64,000 nucleotides of DNA from Streptomyces sp. NRRL F-525 (GCF_000716605.1 NZ_JNXE01000018.1:1-64000); one strand, 5' to 3'; positions 1 to 9,076 are shown, counted from the stretch's first letter. Numbers and translations: made by a program. The notes: a model not told the origin generated them from the sequence alone.

Positions 1-1848
1 GAGGGAGGGGGTGCGGGAGGTGGTGAGGGTGAGGGGGCTGGGGGAGTGGTGGTTCGTTGGTGCGGGCGTGGGTGTCGGCATGGACGTTGGGAAGGGGCCG
101 TTGCTTCCGAGTGTCGGCGTGGGGGCGGACCCCGGCATCCGGTCGCCGGGGTCGCTCTCCCGGCTTGGTCGGGCGGCCGGTGCCTGTTGCTGGAGAGGGG
201 TGTTCGGTGTCTGCCGCTCGGGAGGGGCGCCCGGGGTTCGCTGCTCGGGAGGGGCGCCTGCTGTTCTCCGCTCGGGAGTGGCGCCCGGGGTTCTCCGCGA
301 GGGAAGGACGCCCGGTGTTCTCCACTCGGCCGGCGCGACCGACTGCAGTTCCGGGCCGGCGTTTCCGGCACCCGGCGCTGGGCCCTGCGGCAAACGCCCC
401 CACTCCTGCCCCCGCCCCCGCAGGCTCGGTGCCGTGAGTGCCAGCACGCTCGGCGCGACGGCGGCTGCTTGCTCGTCCGGGATGCCAAGGGCCCGTGTCT
501 CCGCGAGGGCGGTCAGGGCGGCCCCAGCGGCCGTGCGGGACTTCGGCGGCTCGTGCAGCAGGGCGCCCGCGAGGGCCTCTTGGGCGTGCAGGGAGACCAA
601 GGCGGCGCGGGTCCAGCGGAGTTGGGCGGCCAGGTCGGGGCCGAGGAGTTCGGCGAGGGCCGGGACTTGGGCGAGGCGGCGGTCGATGTCCGCCACGAGG
701 TCCGCGGACAGCCCGGGCAGCGCCGCCGTGAGTCGGCCGACCCGCCAGGCCGAGCCGAGCCGCCGTGCTCCCGGCGCCGGGTTGAGCAGGGCCAGCCACC
801 GGCGCCGGGGCGGGGCCGCGCCGAGCAGCCGTAGGTCGGCCGCGGCCCAGCCGCCGACCGTCGTGACGACCGGCACCGTACGCAGCAGCCGACGCGGCGC
901 GCTGCCCGCGATGTCCAGCGCGGCGGTCAACCCACGGGCCATCGGCGTGACCCACAAGTCCTCTTCCAGCGGCTGGAGTTGGCCCGGCAACGTCTCCGCG
1001 ACCGGCCCCGGCCCGAGCAACCGCGCCCCGCGTGACGGCCGCGCCGCCATGGCGGTGATCGGGCGGCTCTGGAACAACCACAGCCGCCCGCCCCCGACTT
1101 GATCCCCGTCCTCGTCGAGCCCGAGCCCGAACCCGAACTCGATGTCCTGCGGCCCTCCGAACACCTGCCGCGTCCGGCGCGCGAGCCGGGCCAGTCGCCG
1201 TAGTTCGGAGGGGGTGAGCAGCGCGTCGGCGGTCGGTGGCTCGGTGCGCAGCAGCCGCCCCCGTCGGCTCAACCAGTAGTCGGTACCGGCCTGTTCACCA
1301 CTGACCAGACTGTCCGGACCGCCGCGCACCGCGCTCACCAGCATCCGGTCGGTACGCCCCTCGACGGGGTCGGCGCCGAACATCACCCCGCCGACCCGAG
1401 CCGTCAGCATCGGCTGCACCAGCACCGCCATCGGCGCGGTGGACCCGTCGGGCCGGTGCGCCGAATCGAGCACGGTCCGCACGGCCGTACAGAAGGCGGA
1501 CCACCCGCGCACATCGAGCACGGAGGCGAACTGCCCTGCCAGGGACGACTGTTCGGTGTCCTCCTGCGGCGAGGAGGACCGTACGACGAGGGGTCGCGCT
1601 CCGGAGTCGGAGAGGTCCCGCCAGGCCCGGCGCAGGGTGGCGGGGTCGTCGCCCGCGCCCTCGGGGATCACGAACCCGGGAAGCACGGGCAGTCCGGCCC
1701 GGGCCGCGCGGGCGAGGTTCGCCGCCTTGGAACCGGCGAACAGGGGCTCTATCGCCGTGAGTTGACCGAGGGGGACGGCGGCGTCCGGGCGGTACGCCCC
1801 CTCCGCCTCCCGTGCGTCCTCGCCATGACGTTCGTCGAGCGTCGTCAT
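1..1848 (-). CDS. PEP synthase / pyruvate phosphate dikinase-like protein (partial, runs off left edge)
   Basis: The reading frame is open from an ATG at 1848, preceded by GGAGGG six bases upstream, to the window edge: 616 codons without a stop. Residues about 20-290 look like the ATP-grasp PPDK N-terminal domain: GSKAANLARAARAGLPVLPGF, VRSSSPQEDTEQSSLAGQF, VQPMLTARVGGVMFGADP, PQDIEFG and LFQSRPIT. Then follows a region starting GPGPVAETLPGQLQPLEEDLW, as in PEP-utilising enzymes. From about residue 508 a Pro-rich linker contains tandem nonapeptides like RTPGAPPER. The phosphohistidine swivel domain expected in this family is not reached, so whether the protein is complete is unknown. Rifampin phosphotransferases share this architecture, so the substrate (pyruvate or an antibiotic) cannot be assigned. 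It lies downstream of gltD on the same strand after a gap of 331 bases. Confidence 0.75.
   Translation of the reverse strand, partial: MTTLDERHGEDAREAEGAYRPDAAVPLGQLTAIEPLFAGSKAANLARAARAGLPVLPGFVIPEGAGDDPATLRRAWRDLSDSGARPLVVRSSSPQEDTEQSSLAGQFASVLDVRGWSAFCTAVRTVLDSAHRPDGSTAPMAVLVQPMLTARVGGVMFGADPVEGRTDRMLVSAVRGGPDSLVSGEQAGTDYWLSRRGRLLRTEPPTADALLTPSELRRLARLARRTRQVFGGPQDIEFGFGLGLDEDGDQVGGGRLWLFQSRPITAMAARPSRGARLLGPGPVAETLPGQLQPLEEDLWVTPMARGLTAALDIAGSAPRRLLRTVPVVTTVGGWAAADLRLLGAAPPRRRWLALLNPAPGARRLGSAWRVGRLTAALPGLSADLVADIDRRLAQVPALAELLGPDLAAQLRWTRAALVSLHAQEALAGALLHEPPKSRTAAGAALTALAETRALGIPDEQAAAVAPSVLALTAPSLRGRGQEWGRLPQGPAPGAGNAGPELQSVAPAEWRTPGVLPSRRTPGATPERRTAGAPPEQRTPGAPPERQTPNTPLQQQAPAARPSRESDPGDRMPGSAPTPTLGSNGPFPTSMPTPTPAPTNHHSPSPLTLTTSRTPSL
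181..325 (-). repeat. 27-bp coding tandem repeat (nonapeptide RTPGAPPER-like, about five units)
   Basis: Inside the PEP-synthase-like gene the minus strand encodes successive units RTPGVLPS-R, RTPGATPER, RTAGAPPEQ, RTPGAPPER and QTPNTPLQQ. The nine-residue period equals 27 bases and keeps the frame. Composition (Pro, Thr, Arg, Gly) suggests an unstructured linker. Confidence 0.7.
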
Positions 1849-2179
1849 CAACACCCTCCAGGACCGACCGCCAACAGGGGGGACGCGCGGGGGTGGCCCT
1901 GCGCCTGACGACGGAACGAAGGATGGGGGCGCCGCCGCGCCCGACCCCACTCCGGGCCGACCACGACTCGCCTCCTACGCCGATGATCCCACCGCCGTTG
2001 GCCCACAGGTCGGCCCGAAGCCACTTTCCGGCCCGCCACCGAACGATTTCGTGAGCCGGGAGGAGAGCCCGCCCGGCGCCTCGTACTCGCGCAGTACGCC
2101 CCGCCTCATCCCCAGGTGTGAGCACGGACGTACGCCTGCCCATCCGGCAGCAGAGATTCCGACTGCTTCCTCCGCCGCC
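1849..2179. other. 331-bp intergenic region, no gene seen
   Basis: This lies between the gltD stop and the start of the PEP-synthase-like gene. Open frames here lack coding character and have no plausible ribosome-binding site. It presumably holds the gltD terminator and the promoter of the downstream gene, but no convincing -10/-35 pair or strong hairpin was recognised. Confidence 0.4.
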
Positions 2180-3667
2180 TCACACGGTCATCGGGCGGTC
2201 GTACGGCCCGATGGGCGCCGGGAGTTGGGAACTCCCGGTCAGATAACGGTCGACGGCCGCCGCCACCGCCCGCCCCTCCGCGATCGCCCACACGATCAGC
2301 GACTGCCCGCGCGCCGCGTCCCCGGCGACGAACACTCCGCGCGCACTCGTCGCGAAGTCCGCGTCCCGGGTGATCGTGCCGCGCGGCGCCATCGCCAACC
2401 GCAGTTGATCGACGAGGCCGTCCTCGCGGTCGGGCCCGGAGAACCCGAGGGCGAGCAGCACGAGATCGGCGGGCAGGCTGCGTCCGGAACCGTCCAACGG
2501 GCGCCGCTGCGCGTCGACTTCGACCAGGTGCAAGGACCGCACATGCCCGTCCCCGTCACCCTCGAAGTGGAGCGTCGACGCCGCGAACAGCCGCGCGTCC
2601 GCGTGCGCCGCCGGAGCCGTCTCCAGGTCCCGCGCCTCCTCGTGCGCGGCCGAGAGCCGGTAGATCTTCGGATACGTCGGCCAGGGCTCCGCGTCCTCGT
2701 CGCGCTCGGCGTCCGGCTGGGCGTAGATGTCCAACTGCGTGACGGACGCGGCCCCTTCACGCACCGCCGTACCCAGACAGTCGGCCCCCGTGTCACCGCC
2801 GCCCACGATCACGACATGCTTCCCGGCTGCGGACAGGGGAGAGGCCGCCAGGTCGCCCTCGCACACCCGGTTGGCCAGCGGAAGGTACTCCATCGCCTGA
2901 TGGACGCCGGTCAACTCCCGCCCCGGCACGTCCAGTTCACGCCAGGCCGTCGCTCCCGTGGCGATCACCACCGCGTCGTAGCGCGCCCGCAGCTCGGCCG
3001 CCCCGATGTCCCGCCCGACCGTCGTCGACGTACGGAACTTCGTGCCCTCGGCCCGCATCTGCTCCAGCCGCCGTTCCAGATGCCGTTTCTCCATCTTGAA
3101 CTCGGGGATGCCGTACCGCATCAGGCCGCCGAGCCGGTCGTCCCGCTCGTACACGGCGACCGTGTGCCCGGCCCGCGTCAACTGCTGTGCCGCGGCGAGG
3201 CCGGTGGGCCCGGAGCCGATCACCGCGACGGTCCGCCCCGACAGCCGGTCCGGTGGCCGAGGTGGCGCGAAACCGTCGCTCCAGGCGCGGTCGGCGATGG
3301 CGACCTCGACGTTCTTGATGGTGACGGCGGGCTGGTTGATGGCGAGCACGCACCCCGCCTCGCACGGCGCCGGGCACAACCGCCCGGTGAACTCGGGGAA
3401 GTTGTTGGTGGCGTGCAGCCGATCGCTCGCCGCGCGCCAGTCGTCCCGGCTGACGAGATCGTTCCACTCGGGGATCAGATTGCCGAGCGGGCAGGCGTCG
3501 TGGCAGAACGGGACGCCGCAGTCCATGCACCGGTCGGCCTGCTTGGTGACGATCGGCAGCAGCGCGCCCGGGACATACACCTCGTCCCAGTCCCGCACCC
3601 GCTCCTCGACGGGCCTGCGGGGCCACTCCTCGCGCGGAGTGGTCATAAAACCCTTGGGATCGGCCAT
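2180..3667 (-). CDS. gltD: Glutamate synthase (NADPH) small subunit
   Basis: A 495-residue flavoprotein that passes electrons from NADPH through FAD to the large GltB subunit for glutamate synthesis from glutamine and 2-oxoglutarate. The N-terminal region starting MADPKGFMTTPREEW carries the iron-sulfur cysteines CMDCGVPFCHDACPLGN and CPAPCEAGC. A first dinucleotide fold is at GSGPTGLAAAQQL and the NADPH fold at VIVGGGDTGADC. The C-terminal FAD motif is RGVFVAGDAARGQSLIVWAIAEG. The ATG at 3667 is chosen because AGGAAG lies just upstream and the family usually begins MADPKGF; longer in-frame starts lack support. No gltB is adjacent, although the two are commonly neighbours in other bacteria. 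Confidence 0.93.
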   Translation of the reverse strand: MADPKGFMTTPREEWPRRPVEERVRDWDEVYVPGALLPIVTKQADRCMDCGVPFCHDACPLGNLIPEWNDLVSRDDWRAASDRLHATNNFPEFTGRLCPAPCEAGCVLAINQPAVTIKNVEVAIADRAWSDGFAPPRPPDRLSGRTVAVIGSGPTGLAAAQQLTRAGHTVAVYERDDRLGGLMRYGIPEFKMEKRHLERRLEQMRAEGTKFRTSTTVGRDIGAAELRARYDAVVIATGATAWRELDVPGRELTGVHQAMEYLPLANRVCEGDLAASPLSAAGKHVVIVGGGDTGADCLGTAVREGAASVTQLDIYAQPDAERDEDAEPWPTYPKIYRLSAAHEEARDLETAPAAHADARLFAASTLHFEGDGDGHVRSLHLVEVDAQRRPLDGSGRSLPADLVLLALGFSGPDREDGLVDQLRLAMAPRGTITRDADFATSARGVFVAGDAARGQSLIVWAIAEGRAVAAAVDRYLTGSSQLPAPIGPYDRPMTV

Positions 3668-3846
3668 GGCCGTCTTCCTCGCGTCCGCGTACGACAGGCC
3701 GTGCGTCATCGGGCGGCACTCTTTCAGCCACGATAAGGCCCCGCGGCCGGGCGCGCAGAGTGGGACGAGACGGCTTTCTCGCACGGCCCCGCGGACGGCT
3801 TGGTGCGCCCTCACCAGTGCGCGCTCAGGTGATCATGCGGTTTCTC

Positions 3847-4326
3847 TCAGGTGAGAGCCAGCATGTACACCAGCGCGGCGGCGGCCGAGGCGATCGCGCG
3901 GACGTGATTCCACATCGTCCACTCGCGCACGTACGACGGCCAGTACGCGGCGGCCTCCGGCGTCCCCGGGTCCAGCTTCAGCAGCGCCTCGTTGCGGGGC
4001 ACGTTCGCGACGAGGGTCAGCCCGAACGCGCCGAACAGATACAGCGCGCTGCCCAGCAGCAGCTCCACGGTCCCCCGATCCGGCCACAGCACGAACGTCA
4101 CCACGGCGATCACCGCGCACACCACCGCGGAACCGGCGAACAGCAGCATGAAGGCCGGCGTCATCGCCGCCGTGTTGATCGCGTTCATCGCGGCGACCCC
4201 CTGCGCGGGCGGCAACCCGGCCAGCCCCCGCATGACCAGCACGGAGAAGGCACAGAACACCCCGGCCATCACCCCGGTCGCGAGCACCCCCAGAACCGTC
4301 AGGGTGACATACGGTTCACCGATCAT
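3847..4326 (-). CDS. DUF1772 (anthrone oxygenase-like) integral membrane protein
   Basis: A 159-residue protein with about four predicted membrane segments (near residues 5-27, 52-72, 82-102 and 140-158). The loop NVPRNEALLKLDP followed by a WxxYVREWTMWNHVRAIASAAAA segment is typical of the DUF1772 family. Some members are described as anthrone oxygenases in polyketide pathways, but no polyketide genes are nearby, so a specific reaction is not claimed. The ATG at 4326 begins MIGEPYVTL, directly before the first membrane segment. The ribosome-binding site is weak: GGGAG about 11 bases upstream. Confidence 0.7.
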   Translation of the reverse strand: MIGEPYVTLTVLGVLATGVMAGVFCAFSVLVMRGLAGLPPAQGVAAMNAINTAAMTPAFMLLFAGSAVVCAVIAVVTFVLWPDRGTVELLLGSALYLFGAFGLTLVANVPRNEALLKLDPGTPEAAAYWPSYVREWTMWNHVRAIASAAAALVYMLALT

Positions 4327-4506
4327 GCCGACACCAACTCCCGCCCGTAGAGCCGAGATCCTGCCCACCACCGCCCACCGGGACAAGTCAACCCAGCCCC
4401 CGACCGGGTCACCATGGCCGAGAATCGCCGAGGCATAAGCGCACGTCCACGACACGCTCCGCACCGCCGACAGCACCCTGGGCAACCGGCCTCCCTCATG
4501 GCCTCC

Positions 4507-5244
4507 TCACCCAGCGTCGGCCTCCTCCCGGGCCCCCGTCCGAACACCGCCCTCCCTCCCCTCCCTCCACCCCCGCAGCACCCCCTCCACCTCCACCGAG
4601 ATCCGCCGCCGCGCCTCATGTCGCGGCACCCCACTCATCAGCAACTGGTCGTAGGGCGTGTCCACATGTCGTACGGCCGCCACCACCGCCGAGACCACCG
4701 CGCCCTCGGACAACGCCCGCCCCGCCGCACTCCGCCCCACCCGCCCGCTGCCCCGCACCGAGGCATGCGCGGCGACAGCTCGGGCCCGCGCCTCGGGACA
4801 GCCCGGGAACAGGCGTCGTATCTCCGCCGCGAACGCCTCCGCGAACCGCACGTCCTCCGCGGCCCGCCGCACCGCGTCCCGGGCCCGGCGCCGCCGTCGC
4901 GCCTCCGCGTCCGCGAGACACCGCTCCTCGGCCCGCGCGAGCCCCGCCTCCTCGACGAGAACCCCCTGCCGCTCGTACCGGCCCCGCCGCCGGTGGAACC
5001 GCACCACCACCGCCGACAACCCACTCTCCTCCCGCGCCCGCCGCGTCAACGCCGTGTCACCGCGCGGCAGAAACACCAGATGCCCGAGATCCACACAGTC
5101 GAGACACCGAGGCACCCCACCCTCGACGACCACCAACGCCAACGGCCCCCCACGGCACCCGGCACAGTGCCGCTTCCTCAGCGGCTGAACAACCAGAAGT
5201 CCACGGGGGGTCGGGGAAGTCGCGAGCGCTGCCGTGCGAGCCAT
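4507..5244 (-). CDS. DUF2293 domain-containing protein
   Basis: A soluble protein of about 245 residues. The N-terminal part has two Cys pairs, HCAGCRGGP and CLDCVDLGH, which could bind a metal. Then comes a very Arg-rich helical stretch (ARRRRRARDAVRRAAEDV). The C-terminal half contains IRRLFPGCPEARARAVAAHASVRGSGRVGRSAAG, characteristic of DUF2293. Function is unknown; basic charge and the possible zinc knuckle hint at nucleic-acid binding (inference). The start is uncertain: the ATG at 5244 lacks a good ribosome-binding site, and an in-frame ATG at 5283 follows GGGAGGGG too closely. Confidence 0.65.
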   Translation of the reverse strand: MARTAALATSPTPRGLLVVQPLRKRHCAGCRGGPLALVVVEGGVPRCLDCVDLGHLVFLPRGDTALTRRAREESGLSAVVVRFHRRRGRYERQGVLVEEAGLARAEERCLADAEARRRRRARDAVRRAAEDVRFAEAFAAEIRRLFPGCPEARARAVAAHASVRGSGRVGRSAAGRALSEGAVVSAVVAAVRHVDTPYDQLLMSGVPRHEARRRISVEVEGVLRGWREGREGGVRTGAREEADAG

Positions 5245-5379
5245 AGGAGAAGCATTCCCTCCTGCCGCGCACCGCTCTCCCATCCCCTCCCAGACGGTGA
5301 CGCCCGATGCACGGGGCACCCTGCTCCACCCACCCCCCGGGATGCCCCACGAGCCCGCAGCCGCCAACGCAACGGGAGT

Positions 5380-5491
5380 GGGTCGTGGCGGTACGGCGCA
5401 GCCCGCCGCGTACCCGGCACCAACCCCGCCCCACCGTGGTAGCAAACCGAGGGGCCCCGAAGGCGGCGGGCTGGCCGTACCGCCACGACCC
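5380..5491. repeat. Long imperfect inverted repeat (29-bp arms, about 53-bp loop)
   Basis: The left arm 5380-5409 (GGGTCGTGGCGGTACGGC, an extra G, then CAGCCCGCCGC) is complementary to the right arm 5463-5491. All 29 pairs match, with a single bulged G at 5398. It lies in the 361-bp non-coding gap between the divergent DUF2293 and kinase-like genes. It could form a stable hairpin in RNA or be a remnant mobile structure. Confidence 0.7.
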
Positions 5492-5605
5492 CGACCCCAC
5501 AACACACCCGAGGGCGATCCCACCCCACCTCCGAGGACCACGACCCCCCCTCATGCCCAACGCTCTTGTCCAGCAGCGCCCACCCTGATCGCGGCCTGCC
5601 GCATC

Positions 5606-6247
5606 ATGGGCCCTGTGCGACTGGAAGCGATCACCTGGGACCGGCTCGGCGACCAACTCGCCGAGCGTCTGCTCGACCTGAAGCCGGCCGACGGCAGCCC
5701 CTGGCCGCGCGTAGCCATCGACGGCGCCCCCGCGGCCCACCCCGGCGACCTCGCCGAACGCGTCGCGGAGGCACTGCGCGTCCGCGGCCGCCCCTCGCTC
5801 GTCGTCGGCACCGAGGGCTTCCTGCGCCCCGCCTCTCTGCGCCTGGAGTACGGACGCCAGGACGTCGAGGCGTACTACGACGGCTGGTTCGACACCCGTG
5901 CCCTGTGGCGCGAGGTCTTCGGCCCGCTCGACCCGGACGGCGACGGCCGCGTCCTGCCCGACCTCTGGGACCCGGTCGCCGACCGCGCCACCCGCAGCCC
6001 CTACGTCCAACTCCCGCCCGGCGCCGTCCTGTTGCTGCACGGTCCCCTCCTCCTCCGGCACTGGTTCCCCTTCGACCTGTCCGTCCACGTCCTCCTCTCA
6101 CCGGGCGCCCTGCGCCGCCGTACCCCCGAGCCCGAGCACTGGACCCTCCCCGCCTTCGAGCGCTACGAGGACGAGACCGACCCGGCCGGCACGGCGGACG
6201 TCCTGGTCCGCGCCGACGACCCGCGTCACCCGGCGTGGAACGGCTGA
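5606..6247 (+). CDS. Uridine/nucleoside kinase-like protein
   Basis: About 213 residues. The sequence resembles actinobacterial uridine-kinase-like P-loop proteins, with WPRVAIDGAPAAHPGDLAERVAEALR where the P-loop would be. The loop lacks the canonical GxxxxGK(S/T) lysine: here it reads DGAPAAHPGD, so catalysis is doubtful. Later motifs include EYGRQDVEAYYDGWFDTRALWREVFGPL and LLLHGPLLLRHWFPFDLSVHVLL. The true start may be the GTG at 5615 (VRLEAITWD) instead of the ATG at 5606. No ribosome-binding site is visible for either, so the message may be leaderless. Confidence 0.6.
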   Translation: MGPVRLEAITWDRLGDQLAERLLDLKPADGSPWPRVAIDGAPAAHPGDLAERVAEALRVRGRPSLVVGTEGFLRPASLRLEYGRQDVEAYYDGWFDTRALWREVFGPLDPDGDGRVLPDLWDPVADRATRSPYVQLPPGAVLLLHGPLLLRHWFPFDLSVHVLLSPGALRRRTPEPEHWTLPAFERYEDETDPAGTADVLVRADDPRHPAWNG

Positions 6248-6412
6248 TCCACGGACCCGGTGAGCCCCCGCGGGGGCCGGGGCGGCGCGCCGGCGCACCG
6301 GAAGTCGTGACCGTCGGGGTGCGTTCACCCGGCCGCGCGGCGAGAATGTAGGGCGCCGGGACTAGCGGAACGTTCTGTGCCGCGCCGGCCGTCCGGCACC
6401 GGGAGGTACTTC

Positions 6413-6841
6413 ATGACCACCGCCGGAGACATCATGCACCGGGGCGCCCAGTGGATCCCCGCCCATGAAACCCTGGACCGCGCCGCCCAGCTGATGCGCG
6501 AACTGGGCGTCGGAGCCCTGCCCATCAGCGACGAGAACCAACGCCTCTGCGGCATCCTCACCGACCGGGACATCGTCGTCGGCTGTGTGGCCATGGGCCA
6601 CGACCCGGCCAAAATCACCGCGGGCGAGATGGCCCAGGGCACCCCCCGCTGGATCGACTCCGGCGCCGATGTCGGCGAGGTGCTCCAGGAGATGCAGGGA
6701 CACCAGATCCGCCGGCTCCCCGTCATCGAGAACAAACGCCTCGTCGGCATGATCAGCGAGGCCGACCTGGCCCAGCACCTGACGGAGGAACAACTCGCCG
6801 GCTGGGTCGAGAGCGTCTACGCCCGCAGCGGCATGCGCTGA
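6413..6841 (+). CDS. CBS-pair domain protein
   Basis: 142 residues made almost entirely of two CBS motifs (about residues 5-60 and 75-130), with typical LPISDENQRLCGILTDRDIV and LPVIENKRLVGMISEADLA cores. Stand-alone CBS pairs bind adenosyl ligands such as AMP, ATP or SAM and act as sensors. The start is fixed by GGGAGG six bases before the ATG. It sits alone, convergent with corA. A partner cannot be inferred. Confidence 0.85.
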   Translation: MTTAGDIMHRGAQWIPAHETLDRAAQLMRELGVGALPISDENQRLCGILTDRDIVVGCVAMGHDPAKITAGEMAQGTPRWIDSGADVGEVLQEMQGHQIRRLPVIENKRLVGMISEADLAQHLTEEQLAGWVESVYARSGMR

Positions 6842-6881
6842 ACCACCGGACGACTTCCGCTTCCGGTTCAGCGGCTGCCGT

Positions 6882-8009
6882 TCACAGCCAGCCGTTGCGC
6901 CGGAAGCCCCGGTACAGCGCCAGACACGCCACGGTTATCACCCCGATGACCAGGGGATAGCCGAACCGCCAGTGCAGCTCCGGCATGTGGTCGAAGTTCA
7001 TGCCGTACACACCGCACACCATCGTCGGCACGGCGATCACCGCGGCCCAGGCCGTGATCTTCCGCATGTCCTCGTTCTGCGCGACCGTCACCTGCGCGAG
7101 GTGCGCCTGCAGAATCGAGTTGAGCAGTTCGTCGAAGGACGCGATCTGCTCCTTCGCGCGCAGCAGATGGTCGGAGACGTCCCGGAAGTAGGCCTGTATC
7201 TCCGGTCCGATCACCCGCATCGGCCGGGTGGCGAGCTCCTCCAGCGGGCGGCTGAGGGGGACGACCGCCCGCTTCAACTCCAGCAGCTCACGCTTGAGTT
7301 GGTAGATACGGCCCGGGTCCGCCCGCGCGCCGTTCTCCGCGAACACGTCCGTCTCCACCTGGTCGATGTCCGCCTGCACCGAGTCCGTGACGCTCAGATA
7401 GTCGTCGACCACATGGTCCGCGATCGCGTGCAGTACCGCGGCCGGTCCCTTGGCGAGCTGTCGCGGGTTCGACTCCAGCTCCTCGCGCAGCGGCCCCAGC
7501 GAGCCGTGCCGCCCGTGCCGCACCGTGATGACGAACTCGGCGCCGACGAACACCATGATCTCGCCGGTGTCCACGACCTCGCTGGTCGCGGTCAGCTTCT
7601 CGTGCTCGACGTAGCAGACCGTCTTGAACACCGCGAACAGCGTCTCGCCGTAGCGCTCCACCTTCGGGCGCTGATGCGCCTCGATCGCGTCCTCGACGGC
7701 GAGCGGGTGCAGGTCGAAGAGCTCGGCGATGCCCGCGAACTCCTCGTTCGTCGGCTCGTGCAGGCCGAGCCAGACGAAGCCGTCCTCCTTCTTGCGCACC
7801 CGCTCGACGGTGTCCACCAGGTCGCCGGCGACCGGCACCCGGACGCCGTCCTGATACGTGACGCACTTCACCACCGAGGAGCCCAGCGGTGACCGGGCAT
7901 GGTGGCTCAGGTCGACCCGCGGGTGCCGCCGGGCCAGCCGCGCCACCTTGCGGAGGCCGCCGACCCTGCCGAGGCCCGTGACCTTCCGAAGATTCCCTGC
8001 CATGGACAT
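6882..8009 (-). CDS. corA: CorA family magnesium/cobalt transporter
   Basis: A 375-residue channel-type Mg2+/Co2+ transporter. A soluble N-terminal domain (about 1-300) is followed by two C-terminal membrane segments flanking the signature YGMNFDHMPEL. The last helix ends VACLALYRGFRRNGWL with the usual positive tail. The ATG at 8009 is favoured by AGGAG five bases upstream; an in-frame ATG two codons later is spaced too far. The Arg/Lys-rich N-terminus (LRKVTGLGRVGGLRKVARLARRH) is longer than in enterobacterial CorA. Confidence 0.93.
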   Translation of the reverse strand: MSMAGNLRKVTGLGRVGGLRKVARLARRHPRVDLSHHARSPLGSSVVKCVTYQDGVRVPVAGDLVDTVERVRKKEDGFVWLGLHEPTNEEFAGIAELFDLHPLAVEDAIEAHQRPKVERYGETLFAVFKTVCYVEHEKLTATSEVVDTGEIMVFVGAEFVITVRHGRHGSLGPLREELESNPRQLAKGPAAVLHAIADHVVDDYLSVTDSVQADIDQVETDVFAENGARADPGRIYQLKRELLELKRAVVPLSRPLEELATRPMRVIGPEIQAYFRDVSDHLLRAKEQIASFDELLNSILQAHLAQVTVAQNEDMRKITAWAAVIAVPTMVCGVYGMNFDHMPELHWRFGYPLVIGVITVACLALYRGFRRNGWL

Positions 8010-8281
8010 CCGGATCTCCTTGCGTGGATCCCCTCGCATCGCATTTCTGCGCCTTGGCGTGCCAGTTTGCCAGGCCGAAGTGAGCCGTGGGTAAGCCTGT
8101 GGGAACGGAATCCTCCGCTTTGTTCCCGGCTGTGGACGAAGCCGTGGACGAACCGGTGCACGGCCGGGACAAGGGCGCGGTGGGCCGGAGCTCCGCCCGC
8201 GCCGGAACCGGAGTTTCGCCCCGCCCGACAACCGGAGCGTCGCCCCCTCCCGACAACCGGGGCAACTGGGATGATCGCGGC

Positions 8282-9076
8282 ATGACGCGATCCGACGGGT
8301 ATCTCCTCGACAACCGGCAGTCCGAGGCGGGACAGCGCTTCGACGCCTTCGCCACGCTCTTCGACCCCACGACGTTCCGGCACCTGGAGGGGTTCGGCGT
8401 CGGACCCGGCTGGCGCGTCTGGGAGGTCGGCGTCGGCGGCACCTCGGTGGTGTCCTGGCTGGCCAAGAAGGTGGGCCCGACGGGGAAGGTCGTAGCGACC
8501 GACATCGACACGTCCCAGGTCGCTTCGGCAGCCCGCCCGCCGATCGAGGTGCGCGTCCATGACGTCGGCGCCGAGGAACCGCCGGGGGAGGGCTTCGACC
8601 TCGTGCACGCCCGGCTCGTCCTCGTCCATGTGCCGGACCGGGAACGGGCGTTGCGCTCGATGATCAAGTCCCTGCGCTCCGGCGGCCGCCTCCTGATCGA
8701 GGACGCCGACCCCGCCCTCCAGCCCCTGCTCTGCCCCGACGAACACGGCCCCGAGCAACAACTCGCGAACCGCCTCCGCCACGGCTTCCGCAAGCTCCTC
8801 GCCGACCGCGGCGCCGACCTCTCCTACGGCCGCCGACTCCCGCGCCTGCTCCGCGAGGCCGGCCTGCGCCGCGTCGAGGCCGACGCGTACTTCCCGGTCA
8901 CCTCACCGGCCTGCGCCGCCCTGGAGTCCGCCACGGTCCGCCAGATCCGCGACCAGCTCGTCACCGCGGGCCTGGCCACGGACGAGGACATCGACCGCCA
9001 CCTGGCCAACGTCGCCTCCGGCACGATGGATCTGGCGACGGCTCCGATGATCTCGGCGTGGGGGCGGAAGGCGTAG
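8282..9076 (+). CDS. SAM-dependent class I methyltransferase
   Basis: 264 residues. The SAM-binding motif I region reads VWEVGVGGTSVVSWLAKKVGPTGKVVATDID. It is followed by DLVHARLVLVHVPDRERALRSMIKSLRSGGRLLIEDADP, as in small-molecule methyltransferases. The substrate is unknown. Start MTRSDGYLLD follows GGGATG weakly. Just upstream, a short direct repeat (CCCGACAACCGG, two copies about 24 bases apart at 8216-8262) occupies the presumed promoter. Confidence 0.8.
   Translation: MTRSDGYLLDNRQSEAGQRFDAFATLFDPTTFRHLEGFGVGPGWRVWEVGVGGTSVVSWLAKKVGPTGKVVATDIDTSQVASAARPPIEVRVHDVGAEEPPGEGFDLVHARLVLVHVPDRERALRSMIKSLRSGGRLLIEDADPALQPLLCPDEHGPEQQLANRLRHGFRKLLADRGADLSYGRRLPRLLREAGLRRVEADAYFPVTSPACAALESATVRQIRDQLVTAGLATDEDIDRHLANVASGTMDLATAPMISAWGRKA

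Noticed and set aside
11..1102. Long plus-strand frame at the left edge
   Set aside because: It overlaps the minus-strand PEP-synthase-like frame, whose protein has clear domain motifs. The plus frame is Arg/Ala/Ser-rich with no recognisable motif.
1297..1315. GGTCAGTGG on the minus strand near 1300 as a DNA-damage promoter
   Set aside because: It lies inside coding sequence, lacks TTGTC and has no -10 at the right spacing.
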